The notes beneath the pieces are model-generated. The model saw only the letters and a list, made by a program, of their open reading frames with translations. It was not told the DNA's origin and made no database searches. A DNA stretch of 15,751 nucleotides, taken from NCBI GenBank assembly GCA_029865515.1, contig JAOUGQ010000047.1, forward strand, positions 1-15,751, read 5' to 3'. Of the stretch, positions 1 through 7,410 are shown piece by piece. How positions within the stretch are numbered: the stretch's first letter is position 1; the number at the start of each line of letters is the position of its first letter. The stretch is from Nitrospirota bacterium. GTDB lineage: Bacteria; Nitrospirota; Nitrospiria; Nitrospirales; UBA8639. The position numbers and the translations under genes were made by a program.

Positions 1-431
1 TTCATAGCCGCTATCGCATTGTCATTGTGACGGCCCGGCGCCCTCATTCACGTCCTCAAACTCTACAGTGGCTGGTGAGCCATGGTATTCCTTTTGACGC
101 TCTGTATCATACCGAAGAAAAAACCGAAATTCCTGAATCTATGACCGCTGCGATTGATGATCATCCTCACCATATTCAGGGGTATCGTGCTCTCGGCATG
201 CAAGTCTTTGTGATGGATCAACCCTGGAATCGTGAGATAGAGCATGCCGATGTTATTCGGGTCAAAGGATGGGATGCCCTCCTGCAGTGGCTCCACGTCC
301 GACACGTCGGTCATTGGCCGAAACATATTCCGGAATACCCTTCCCCGCAGCAGCTTTTTTCCTCGTATTTCTCTAAAGCCTCCGCTTCTCCGTCATGCGT
401 CCCGGTGGGATGCACAAACCAAACCGCGTGA
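1..431 (+). CDS. HAD-superfamily 5'-nucleotidase-like protein, C-terminal part (5' end outside window)
   Basis: The reading frame is open to the left edge: the codons before the first internal GTG (position 27) read HSRYRIVIV and continue smoothly into TARRP, so the gene starts upstream of the window. About 143 codons are visible. A hydrophobic strand ending in VTAR is the typical HAD motif II. Further on, DDHPHHI (near 156-176) matches the acidic motif that binds Mg2+, and DQPWNR follows a strand (MQVFVM), as in the 5'(3')-deoxyribonucleotidase / YqfW-like group (NT5C type). Known members dephosphorylate nucleotides in the cytoplasm; the substrate here cannot be told, because the N-terminal motif with the nucleophile Asp is missing. 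The last 25 or so residues are Ser/Pro-rich and probably unstructured. The next gene follows after 135 bp on the same strand. Assignment to the HAD fold is fairly secure, the exact subfamily less so. Confidence 0.72.
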   Translation, partial: HSRYRIVIVTARRPHSRPQTLQWLVSHGIPFDALYHTEEKTEIPESMTAAIDDHPHHIQGYRALGMQVFVMDQPWNREIEHADVIRVKGWDALLQWLHVRHVGHWPKHIPEYPSPQQLFSSYFSKASASPSCVPVGCTNQTA

Positions 432-566
432 TAGGGCAACCTTCTTTTCGGCCCAGGCAAGTTTTGGAAGATTTTGGCCGATACAGTGTCTGTGTTCTTT
501 GTCGTTAACCATCATTGTCGCACAACGCGCCTTCTCCATTCGTATTAGGTCGAATTCAGAGATTTT

Positions 567-1052
567 ATGGTGACTCCGCCCATTCACACTGTCTTGTTGG
601 TTGACGATAATTGTGATGACTGTGAAATAGTGAAAGAGGCATGGGGTGAGGTCCCGGTGGGACAGGAATTGCGACTTGTGCATGACGGCCACGAACTCCT
701 TGATTATTTGTACCGCCGAGGCCCATTTTCCGATCGAGCCTGTTCCCCACGCCCCAGCGTGATTCTTTTGGACTTGAATATGCCTCACATGACTGGAGGA
801 GAAGTCCTGACTGAAATCAAGAAAGATCCATCCCTTGCCTGTATTCCCGTTGTGGTGTTGACCACATCCAAAGCCCCGAAGGACATCTGCCAAACAGCCG
901 GTCTGGGGGTGAACGGATATATTCATAAGCCCAATTCCTATAAAGGGTATCTCCAGATGTTAGACAATCTGAGGAAAAACTGGCGGGAGATCCTTGAACA
1001 GCCTTTATCCGGAAGCGGTGGGGATTGGTCCGGTCATGTTGCCTGGTGTTAA
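567..1052 (+). CDS. Single-domain response regulator (CheY/Rcp1-like receiver)
   Basis: A 161-residue protein consisting almost wholly of one phosphoacceptor receiver domain. The acidic pair D13-D14, the phosphorylatable D69 in LLDLNMP, the T99/T100 switch position after the VVVL strand, and K121 followed by P122 are all in place, so it should be phosphorylation-competent. The long loop between helix 2 and strand 3 (RRGPFSDRACSPRPS, about residues 51-64) is typical of the Rcp1 type of regulators that partner bacteriophytochromes and other hybrid histidine kinases. There is no DNA-binding or enzymatic output domain; after residue 147 comes only a short Gly/Ser tail. It would act by protein-protein contact or as a phosphorelay intermediate in the cytoplasm. 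No histidine kinase is encoded in this window, so its partner is elsewhere. The ATG at 567 has only a weak ribosome site before it, but it sits right at the start of the domain. Confidence 0.9.
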   Translation: MVTPPIHTVLLVDDNCDDCEIVKEAWGEVPVGQELRLVHDGHELLDYLYRRGPFSDRACSPRPSVILLDLNMPHMTGGEVLTEIKKDPSLACIPVVVLTTSKAPKDICQTAGLGVNGYIHKPNSYKGYLQMLDNLRKNWREILEQPLSGSGGDWSGHVAWC

Positions 1053-1058
1053 GAAGTC

Positions 1059-1078
1059 AGGTGAAAGCGCCTTTTTTT
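1059..1078 (+). terminator. Short candidate intrinsic terminator after the response regulator
   Basis: AGGTG and CGCCT pair (5 bp, including one T-G wobble) around an AAAG tetraloop and run straight into seven T residues, only 6 bases after the stop codon. The T-run and position are right, but the stem is short, so termination may be partial. Confidence 0.42.
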
Positions 1079-1243
1079 CTGTGACCCTTTCTCACGAATT
1101 TCCCGTTGCCGATTCTTCGTCTCCTCTCCTTGCCCTTTGACGGTTTCCGCTGTTCTAGATTTGTTTCCACTTCTCCAGTATAGTCAGGCGGTGTTTGCCT
1201 GAGATGCGTGCTAAAACGCATTCAAAGAATCCGTAAACTCATC

Positions 1244-1250
1244 AAGGAGG
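1244..1250 (+). promoter_or_regulatory. Strong ribosome binding site of the lipase gene
   Basis: AAGGAGG, fully complementary to the 16S rRNA tail, lies 7 bases before the ATG at 1258 and fixes that start. Confidence 0.85.
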
Positions 1251-1257
1251 ATTTGTC

Positions 1258-2061
1258 ATGGGACAGGATATTTTTGATCCACGGACTACCCAATATCGTC
1301 CTCAGAACGCTCTAATGCTGGCTAAAGCGGCCTTGCTGGCCTATCAATCTCCGGAATCTATCAAGCCCGAAGTGGAGAAATGGGGATATGCCCAATTTGC
1401 ATTTATCGATCGAAAAGACACACAGGTCTTTCTGGCTGGTAACTCGGAGATGATTCTTGTGGCCTTTCGAGGCACAGAGCCCCAAACCTTGCAAGATTGG
1501 ATGACGGACGCTCAAATCAAGCGTAAACCGGGGCCTTGCGGAAAAGTTCATCGAGGATTTTTACAAGCGCTTCAAGCCGTCTGGCCTGAAATTCAGAAAA
1601 TTATTAACAAATGGCAGACTCAGGCTCAATCCTTATGGGTGACGGGACATAGCTTGGGGGCTGCGTTGGCAACATTGGCCGTGGCCACATTTGGAGAAGA
1701 GGCCAAACCAGTGCATGGGTTATACACGTTTGGACAACCCCGGGTTGGCGGAAAAACCTTTGCGAGGAATTTTGATCTGGATTTTCAATCCCGGACTTTC
1801 CGGTTTGTGAATAATAATGATGTGGTGACGCGCGTGCCTACACGTGCGATGGGGTATCGGCATGTGGGGCAGGTCTTGGTGTTCGATGCTTCAGGAAATC
1901 TTCAGACCGATTTGCACTTTTGGAATACGTTTGTCAATCGTGTGCGGGGTCGAATTGAGGATTTGGGGAAACCCGGAACCGATGGCATTAAAGACCATAG
2001 TATGGCCCGTTACCTCAAAAACCTTGAAAGGAAAGACAACCAAAAAAATCCATACCTCTAA
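1258..2061 (+). CDS. Class 3 lipase / alpha-beta hydrolase (fungal lipase-like)
   Basis: A 267-residue serine hydrolase of the lipase class 3 family, which hydrolyses ester bonds of acylglycerols or related lipids. The nucleophile elbow GHSLG places the catalytic Ser at S132. The catalytic Asp is most likely D188 in NNNDVV, and the His is most likely H247 in DHSMARY, matching the DHxxY-like end of the family. RGTE at 71-74 after a hydrophobic strand matches the conserved oxyanion-hole segment, and YTFGQPRVG (156-164) is another family signature. The start is fixed by an ideal AAGGAGG 7 bases upstream. No signal peptide or membrane segment is visible, so the enzyme appears cytoplasmic, whereas many known lipases of this fold are secreted. 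The 205-bp gap from the previous gene, with a weak terminator in it, suggests its own promoter. Substrate is unknown. Confidence 0.9.
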   Translation: MGQDIFDPRTTQYRPQNALMLAKAALLAYQSPESIKPEVEKWGYAQFAFIDRKDTQVFLAGNSEMILVAFRGTEPQTLQDWMTDAQIKRKPGPCGKVHRGFLQALQAVWPEIQKIINKWQTQAQSLWVTGHSLGAALATLAVATFGEEAKPVHGLYTFGQPRVGGKTFARNFDLDFQSRTFRFVNNNDVVTRVPTRAMGYRHVGQVLVFDASGNLQTDLHFWNTFVNRVRGRIEDLGKPGTDGIKDHSMARYLKNLERKDNQKNPYL

Positions 2062-2337
2062 GTGCTGTCTTGTTTCATGTGACAGCCGATTCCTGCCACT
2101 TGGTTGCTCACGGTCTTAAAAATTCTGCTTGCGCTCCATTGGTTTTGGTCGGGTATGTGGCCAATGGTCCGGGCAGCGTTTTCTTCTTCCCACCCTCAAG
2201 TTCTCTCCTCAATAACCGACACTATTCTATATTGACTGACGAGTGGTCGTAGCTTGAGATCCACCTGTGGTTAAACCCTAAGAGGATCTTCAGATCATTC
2301 GTTGCGATTGAAAACCCTGAGGACTATGGGAATTGCT

Positions 2338-3207
2338 ATGAAAACACACTTTTTCTTGACGGGCGCCGTTGTCGTGTTCGGAACCTCCTTGTTGAGCACA
2401 AGTTTTGCCCATGATGTCTCCGAATATCTACATTTGACCCGTCATCGGGATTCGAATGGTCATTTGCTGGCGGGGCCTACGCATCATCAAGAAGCGCAGC
2501 CTTCAGTGATACAAAAGACGGTCGTTCCTGCCCAACCTAAGACATTGGAACGGCGAAGTACGGATTGGGGTATGAATGCCCTGGAAGTCAAAACGAATGA
2601 ACCCGTCCAGCCGTCTTGGGAGCTCCAGTCCCCTATATTGGAAAACTATGAGCAGAGGGTAGCGTATCGCAGCCAAATCGAAGGGATCGATACTGCGCTC
2701 ACCTACACGTTCTACGAAGATAAGCTTGCTCAGGCCAATTACTTATTTGAACCGAAACATGATGATGTTGTGGAATTTATTCAGGATTTCCATACGGTCA
2801 AAAATTGGATAACCCAGTCTTATGGAACGCCGACGTCGGTTCAGGAAATCTGGCTGGATCCCCTTTATCGATATGATCAGAGTTTATGGGGTCAGGCCGT
2901 GATGCGGGGTCATCTGAAGATGGTGGCGGAATGGCGAAACGATACCACGCAGATTACCCTCTTGCTAGACGGTGGAGACGACACGATAGGGCTTATGGCT
3001 GACTTTGATAGTGTAGCGATTGTGCCCCCCGTTCCTACCGAATCAAGCGTCATGGTGGTATTTCCCACTACGGAAGAAACGCCGATTGAAGAAGCTCCTG
3101 TCACTAAAGAGCATCCGATGAGCGAGACTCCTATGGAAGCCCCTTCAGCGGGAGAAACGCCAATGGAGCCCGGATACCAGGAACCTCAACCGGGCCCGAT
3201 GTTATAA
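2338..3207 (+). CDS. Exported protein of unknown function with Pro/Glu/Thr-rich C-terminal tail
   Basis: No named family recognised. From the ATG at 2338 the protein has 289 residues. Residues 1-24 form a clear Sec signal peptide (MKTH, a hydrophobic core, then SFA before HDVS). The in-frame ATG at 2326 and TTG at 2302 would add 4 or 12 residues; the first has a GAGG close before it and remains possible. The mature N-terminus is His-rich (residues 25-50) and then low-complexity to about 95. A folded domain at about 100-226 has alternating strands and a helix, with the pattern FYEDKLAQANYLF, a KNWITQSYGTP helix end, W172 and a final ITLLL/IGLMADF strand pair. Similar patterns occur in uncharacterised periplasmic proteins. 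Residues 229-289 are Pro/Glu/Thr/Met-rich with repeated ETPME-like units, probably disordered. It is monocistronic, ended by a strong terminator, and probably periplasmic or outer-membrane associated. Confidence 0.75.
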   Translation: MKTHFFLTGAVVVFGTSLLSTSFAHDVSEYLHLTRHRDSNGHLLAGPTHHQEAQPSVIQKTVVPAQPKTLERRSTDWGMNALEVKTNEPVQPSWELQSPILENYEQRVAYRSQIEGIDTALTYTFYEDKLAQANYLFEPKHDDVVEFIQDFHTVKNWITQSYGTPTSVQEIWLDPLYRYDQSLWGQAVMRGHLKMVAEWRNDTTQITLLLDGGDDTIGLMADFDSVAIVPPVPTESSVMVVFPTTEETPIEEAPVTKEHPMSETPMEAPSAGETPMEPGYQEPQPGPML

Positions 3208-3252
3208 ATTCGGCGTCTGGCTTTCAGCCTGACGGACTTGCCAGTCTTATGT

Positions 3253-3283
3253 GGGAGGGGCTATTGCTCCTCCCATTTTTTTT
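3253..3283 (+). terminator. Strong intrinsic terminator of the exported-protein gene
   Basis: GGGAGGGGC (3253-3261) pairs with GCTCCTCCC (3266-3274) as a 9-bp stem with one G-T wobble and a TATT loop. An A and eight T residues follow. It lies 46 bases after the stop at 3207. Confidence 0.88.
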
Positions 3284-3436
3284 GCATCCACAACGTAACG
3301 TGGATTGAATCGAATCTCCAGCGATCCTCGTTGGTCTTTGAGTTATCCTTTCCTCAGGATTCAATCGGGTGGTTAAAGAATCTTCGGCTTTGGGAAATCA
3401 GACGGTAGGGAGAAAATGTCGTTGGGCTGGTGTGTC

Positions 3437-4054
3437 TTACCAATACCAATAGGGGGAGTAGGGATAAAATCGCCCGTATGGCCTCCAATAAGGGTAAGCA
3501 TAGGGATAGGGATATCCATAGGGATATGGGTAGTAGGGCCCATATCTTTCGTAATCCGAATGATAAGCCGGCCAGACTTTGAAGTGTTTCATGATGAGCG
3601 TGGGATAGGTGTACACCGTTTCGTCAAGACTTTGTGTGACAGATCCGGACAGTTCTCCAACCAGAGTGATCCGGGTTCCTGAAGGGACGGTTGCCGGGTC
3701 TAAAAATTCCTGCTGTTCCGCGATAAACCGTCCTTGTGATTGTGTGAGTTCGGTGGTGGGTTCCCGGTCATCGATGAGGGGCAATTGGAGGATGGTGAGT
3801 TGCGTTGTCTCTTTCAATCGTTTAGCCGAGAGGACTTGTCCGCCGAGTATGACGAGTTTCCCCTTAAAGCTATCAGGAGACTCTTTAATTTGAGGGAAGG
3901 TTAATGAGGGTTCGATGTGCTCGGACAGGGCGGGAGAAAGCGTGGCTTTATAAGAGGTAGAGCATCCCGCACAGAATGTGGCCAGGCAAAATAGTAAGAC
4001 CAGTTTCTCTGAGAAATCAAAGAGAGTGGGACTAACTGTCTTCAAAGTGCTCAT
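3437..4054 (-). CDS. Slp-family outer-membrane lipoprotein with Tyr/Pro-rich tail
   Basis: A 205-residue lipoprotein resembling the Slp (starvation-inducible outer-membrane lipoprotein) family; E. coli Slp is of similar size. The N-terminus has a hydrophobic segment (about 17-30) ending CAG before C31, a slightly non-canonical lipobox because -3 is Cys instead of Leu. Residues 41-160 form the Slp-like beta-rich domain: the start SLTFPQIKESPDSFKGK, then GGQVLSAKRL, a TILQLPL strand, a GRFIAEQ segment, and the GTRITLVGEL strand. The domain ends with PTLIMKHFKVWP. The last 35 residues (171-205) hold 15 Tyr in Pro/Tyr/Trp runs. An ATG at 4060 is also in frame, but AGGAGG at 4066-4061 touches it, whereas it sits 6 bases before the ATG at 4054, so the latter is chosen. 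Slp proteins are linked to envelope stress and stationary phase; the precise role is unknown. It is transcribed alone. Confidence 0.82.
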   Translation of the reverse strand: MSTLKTVSPTLFDFSEKLVLLFCLATFCAGCSTSYKATLSPALSEHIEPSLTFPQIKESPDSFKGKLVILGGQVLSAKRLKETTQLTILQLPLIDDREPTTELTQSQGRFIAEQQEFLDPATVPSGTRITLVGELSGSVTQSLDETVYTYPTLIMKHFKVWPAYHSDYERYGPYYPYPYGYPYPYAYPYWRPYGRFYPYSPYWYW

Positions 4055-4060
4055 AATCAT

Positions 4061-4066
4061 CCTCCT
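4061..4066 (-). promoter_or_regulatory. Ribosome binding site deciding the Slp lipoprotein start
   Basis: AGGAGG on the minus strand directly abuts the ATG at 4060 but is 6 bases from the ATG at 4054, favouring the shorter protein. Confidence 0.75.
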
Positions 4067-4517
4067 GTATTATGACCAGGATATTCCTCCGGCCTGATGG
4101 GTTGCAAATATACAAGGATTTTCTGAGTAGTCTATTGTCTATTGAATGTAGGGCTGCTCTTTTCGCTACGACTTCCCCTCCTTGAAGATTTCTCCAAGAC
4201 GGCATCATTTCAAGTGAATGGTTAAGCGCGGTCGCACAGCAATGCGGCCTGTCTGCATGCTTGGACCGGGTTGCCAGGGAGTGTGGCCGGGAGATCCTTC
4301 GATCCGGACCTGGGTAAGCTTTTTAACCGGCTTTTACGGGAAAGCGAAAAAGGGTAGGCAGCGGGTTCATGAAAGCTGACGTTTCTTCAGCGTATTGTGA
4401 AAAGGGAGGTCATACCCGGCTGGGGAAAGGTGCTGCCGGTTATGAATCAGGTTTCGGTGTAACCGGAGTCCGGGTTGACCTTGCTCACATCATTGGAGAG
4501 TGAACATCTCACAGAAA
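4067..4517. other. Gene-free stretch of about 450 bp
   Basis: This gap separates the start of the Slp gene from the end of the small periplasmic protein gene, both on the minus strand. I find no open frame with a ribosome site, no tRNA and no strong hairpin with a T-run. The part near 4067-4150 is AT-richer, contains a 7-base tandem repeat (TCTATTG twice), and probably carries the promoter of the Slp gene. The rest (4190-4500) is unexplained. Confidence 0.5.
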
Positions 4518-4850
4518 TCAAGGCTTTTTCTTGGGTGTGGAAAACGTAATCTCGGTCGCAACCCAGTCCCGATTTGCAGGGACTTCTTTTTTAGACACTT
4601 CGGCCACGAGCCGGTCACCAATTTGTGGTCGGGCATGTTCGAGTTGAATGCCGCTTTGTTGGAGGTGTTGAAAAGTGATCTGAGGGTGAAAGGCAAGAGA
4701 AAGGCTTTCTCCTTTAGGAGTTGTGACCACCACATAGTCATCTCCCAGAGCCGTCACGGTTCCCATCACATGAGAGGCGTCGCCGTGTGCCCAGACGGGG
4801 CTGGCGAGAAAGATTGAAAACAGAACAGCAAGCATGCTGGAATATTTCAT
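4518..4850 (-). CDS. Small periplasmic protein, OB/SH3-like beta fold predicted, function unknown
   Basis: A 110-residue protein with a signal peptide (residues 1-21, ending VWA before HGDASH). The mature part begins HGDASHVMGTVTALGDDYVVV, followed by TTPKGESLSLAF, and later IGDRLVAEVSKKE and WVATEITF. This strand-rich pattern is like the small exported proteins related to DUF5666 or copper-binding accessory domains, but I do not recognise a definite family. The start is supported by AAGGAG (4864-4859) 8 bases before the ATG. It lies only 23 bp downstream of the cytochrome c gene on the same strand, so the two are surely co-transcribed. A role at the periplasmic side of the same electron-transfer or metal process is an inference from position. 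Confidence 0.78.
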   Translation of the reverse strand: MKYSSMLAVLFSIFLASPVWAHGDASHVMGTVTALGDDYVVVTTPKGESLSLAFHPQITFQHLQQSGIQLEHARPQIGDRLVAEVSKKEVPANRDWVATEITFSTPKKKP

Positions 4851-4873
4851 GGGGGCGGCTCCTTCGTAAAAAA

Positions 4874-5479
4874 TTAATGATGATGTTCTTGTAGGGGGGT
4901 ATCTTCACCGGATAAGAATCGATCAAGAGCTTCTTGTTGGTCCCGTTCTTCACGGGTGAGAGGATTGTTTTGTTTCATCTCCGCGATTTCCTCGGGAGTG
5001 ATATTGGGGAGATGTCGAATGAAGAGCACCAATTTCCAGCTTTCGAGGTCTTCTTCCGGCAGGCTTTTGCCCCAGGCGGGCATGCCCGTAAATCGAATCC
5101 CGAAATGGATGACATAAAATAATTCTCCATCAGCCATGGTTTGAATCGCAGGATCGCGGAGGTCGGGAACCGGGGGATAGAAATTGGGCCCCATATGCGT
5201 TTTTCCGCTTCCATCATTTGCATGGCATGTGGCGCAATGGTCGGCAAAATGATGTCGAGCTTCCGCCAGAATCTCAGGGGAAAATCGGACGGGATTCGAC
5301 ATTTTGAGAAAGTGGCTTGGAGTTGCCAGATGGCGGATAAATCGGGCGGCTTTCACTTCCCACTCCGGCGGGGTGGCTTTGGCGGAGAAGGTGCCGGGTA
5401 ATAGCCAGAGGGCAGCCAGAATGGCACCGATCAGGAGGAGAAGAAGCAGGATAAAGAGGATTTTGATTCGTCTGAACAT
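4874..5479 (-). CDS. Membrane-anchored mono-heme class I cytochrome c
   Basis: A 201-residue c-type cytochrome. Residues 7-28 are an uncleaved-looking transmembrane anchor (a run of Leu/Ile), placing the rest in the periplasm. The heme site is CATCH (C82, C85, H86). The usual distal ligand is M133 in TGMPAWG, and the segment between them (GPNFYPPVPDLRDPAIQTM, then GELFYVIHFGIRFTGMPAW) is the standard mono-heme class I pattern. After the domain comes a charged helical tail (161-195) ending in three His residues. It should shuttle electrons between periplasmic or membrane redox partners, which are not encoded here. It is the first gene of a two-gene unit with the small periplasmic protein 23 bp downstream. 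The ATG at 5479 has a poor ribosome site, but the membrane anchor follows immediately. Confidence 0.9.
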   Translation of the reverse strand: MFRRIKILFILLLLLLIGAILAALWLLPGTFSAKATPPEWEVKAARFIRHLATPSHFLKMSNPVRFSPEILAEARHHFADHCATCHANDGSGKTHMGPNFYPPVPDLRDPAIQTMADGELFYVIHFGIRFTGMPAWGKSLPEEDLESWKLVLFIRHLPNITPEEIAEMKQNNPLTREERDQQEALDRFLSGEDTPLQEHHH

Positions 5480-5651
5480 AAGGAGTCAGGATAATTCAGT
5501 GTACCTGTTCAGGGATTTTCTTCACAAGTCGATTGTACGTATCGTTTTAGGTGTGCTCCTCTCCTGGTTGGTGAAAAGCGCAAAATTGGGTAGGATGTTG
5601 CCAGAGCGTTGAGGGCATGTGTTCCGGAGACGTAAAGGATCTTCATTTCTC

Positions 5652-5658
5652 AAAGGGG
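5652..5658 (+). promoter_or_regulatory. Ribosome binding site guiding the start of the APH/kinase fusion
   Basis: AAAGGGG lies 5 bases before an in-frame GTG (5664) and 11 before the ATG at 5670. It therefore argues against the GTG at 5619, which would place it inside the gene. Confidence 0.45.
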
Positions 5659-5669
5659 CAACGGTGTTC

Positions 5670-7256
5670 ATGATGGATGTGGCTTCTCCTCGGTTGGTCG
5701 AAGCGTTGCAGAACCAGAAAAGTTATCCCCATCCCGTGAGCCGGGTGACAGTGGTGGAAACGCATATTTCGTGGGTGCTGTTAACGGGTCAGTATGTCTA
5801 CAAAATCAAAAAGCCTGTGCTGTTCTCCTTTGTCGACTTTTCTACGCTACAGAAACGGCGTTGGTTTTGTGAAGAGGAGATTCGGCTCAACAAGCGGTTG
5901 GCCCCACAGCTCTATCTGGCCGTGGTTCCTATCACCGGTTCCCCGTCAGACCCTCGCATGGATGGCGAAGGAACTCCAATTGAATTTGCCGTCAAAATGA
6001 AACAGTTTCTTCCCGATCATGAGTTTCACAAACTCCTCGCGACAGGCGAAATTGATGAACTTGTTATCAGCCAACTAGCCAAAGATATTGGAGAATTCCA
6101 TAATCGACTTGAGCCGGCTAAAGAGACCTCTCCCTATGGAGAGCTCGATATGGTTTGGCGACCCGTGGGAGAGTGTTTCGAAGAAATTCCACTCGATGCT
6201 CTTCCGGTACCGATTCAGACATGTTTGCAGGACATCAAGGAATGGGCAAAACAGGAATGGGGAAGATTGGGGCCGGAGTTTATCCAACGGAAATCTTCGG
6301 GGCGTATCCGGGAATGTCATGGTGATCTCCATTTGGGAAATATCGCGTTATTCGAAGGCCGGATCTGTGTGTTTGATGCCTTGGAATTTGAACCCCGGTT
6401 GCGTTGGATTGATGTCATCAGTGAGGTAGCCTTTTTGGTCATGGACCTGGAGAGCAAGGGCCGGGTGGATCTGGCCTATTGGTTTTTAAACCGGTATCTG
6501 GAAGTGACCGGGGACTATGCCGGAATGACGGTCTTCCGGCTGTATGAGGTCTATCGAGCACTTGTTCGAGCAAAAGTGGCAGGCTTACGCTTGGCACAGC
6601 TGGTCAAAGGCACTCTGGAGTGGGAGAATATCCGTGCAGACATGATCAAGTATGTGAAGTTAGCCCACCAGTTGACCCAGCCTTCTCCCCCGGTTTTGGT
6701 TCTTATGCATGGCGTCTCCGGGACCGGAAAGACGACGGTCTCCACCGAAGTGGTGAAGGCCATGGGGGCAATTCGGGTGCGATCCGATGTGGAACGTAAA
6801 CGGATACATACTGAACAAAGTGACAGAGGGGTGCGCCAGGAGACCACAGAGAACTTATATGCCCCATCCATGACTCAAGCGACCTATGACCGGTTATTGG
6901 ATCTTGCAGGCGAGATGCTGAAATCCGGATATCCTGTTGTAGTGGATGCCACATTTCTTCGTGTCGCGCAAAGACAGCCATTCATCCGGCTAGCTTATAA
7001 ACGGGAATGCCCGTTTGTCATATTGGATGTTTGGGCGCCAGACAACGTGTTGGCCGAGCGAATAGCATGGCGTGCCAAGCAACGCACAGATGCCTCTGAT
7101 GCGACGATTGAAGTCATGGAAGGGCAAAAGGCGATAGAGGAGCCCTTGACGGAGGCCGAACGGCCGCATGCCATCCGCATGGATTCGACCGATTCGAAGT
7201 CTGTCCAATCCACGATGAGGGATTTAATTGAACAAAGAGGAAGGCAGGAATATTAG
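5670..7256 (+). CDS. Fusion of an APH-like phosphotransferase domain and a P-loop (zeta/gluconate kinase-like) domain
   Basis: A 528-residue cytoplasmic protein with two domains. Residues 1-330 are aminoglycoside-phosphotransferase/choline-kinase-like: the conserved THISWVLLTG then VYKIKKPV segment, the catalytic loop HGDLHLGN (H217, D219, N224), and the metal-binding VFDALEFEP (D236). Residues 340-528 are an AAA/P-loop kinase: Walker A GVSGTGKTT (348-356), RSDVERKR after strand 2, and VDATF (D426) as a Walker-B-like acidic strand. They end with a lid region WRAKQRTDASDAT. This architecture occurs widely in bacteria as a conserved protein usually labelled an AAA-family ATPase or gluconate-kinase-like protein; its substrate is not established. 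Despite the APH label nothing ties it to antibiotic resistance. The frame extends to a GTG at 5619, and GTG 5664 is also possible; 5670 matches where the family homology begins. It appears to be a single-gene unit. Confidence 0.85.
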   Translation: MMDVASPRLVEALQNQKSYPHPVSRVTVVETHISWVLLTGQYVYKIKKPVLFSFVDFSTLQKRRWFCEEEIRLNKRLAPQLYLAVVPITGSPSDPRMDGEGTPIEFAVKMKQFLPDHEFHKLLATGEIDELVISQLAKDIGEFHNRLEPAKETSPYGELDMVWRPVGECFEEIPLDALPVPIQTCLQDIKEWAKQEWGRLGPEFIQRKSSGRIRECHGDLHLGNIALFEGRICVFDALEFEPRLRWIDVISEVAFLVMDLESKGRVDLAYWFLNRYLEVTGDYAGMTVFRLYEVYRALVRAKVAGLRLAQLVKGTLEWENIRADMIKYVKLAHQLTQPSPPVLVLMHGVSGTGKTTVSTEVVKAMGAIRVRSDVERKRIHTEQSDRGVRQETTENLYAPSMTQATYDRLLDLAGEMLKSGYPVVVDATFLRVAQRQPFIRLAYKRECPFVILDVWAPDNVLAERIAWRAKQRTDASDATIEVMEGQKAIEEPLTEAERPHAIRMDSTDSKSVQSTMRDLIEQRGRQEY

Positions 7257-7410
7257 TGGGCCATTATTTTATGCAGTTTTGGAGAAATTGAGAGTGTTGT
7301 TGTTCTTCCCAACTCCTTCTCAAACGAGCTAAAGCGGTCGATTCTCACTCAACACATGCAAAGGGTGGCGGTTTTAGGAAATCTTCGTAAGCGAACTCTT
7401 GGCCCAGACC

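Noticed and set aside
393..926. 177-residue open frame on the minus strand over the response regulator
   Set aside because: It is antisense to a clear receiver domain, has no recognisable motif and no sensible ribosome site.
1137..1184. Promoter for the lipase gene (TTGACG and TATAGT)
   Set aside because: Each element resembles consensus, but the 36-base spacing between them is far too long to work together.
2064..2086. 6-bp hairpin GCTGTC/GACAGC just after the lipase stop, as a terminator
   Set aside because: No T-run follows and the 11-base loop is large for so short a stem.
3303..3366. 9-bp inverted repeat GATTGAATC/GATTCAATC between the terminator and the Slp gene
   Set aside because: The arms are 46 bases apart with no T-run or other supporting signal; it could be chance.
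5664..7256. Antibiotic resistance by the APH-like domain
   Set aside because: The domain is fused to a P-loop kinase and matches a widespread conserved housekeeping-type architecture, not the acquired aminoglycoside phosphotransferases.
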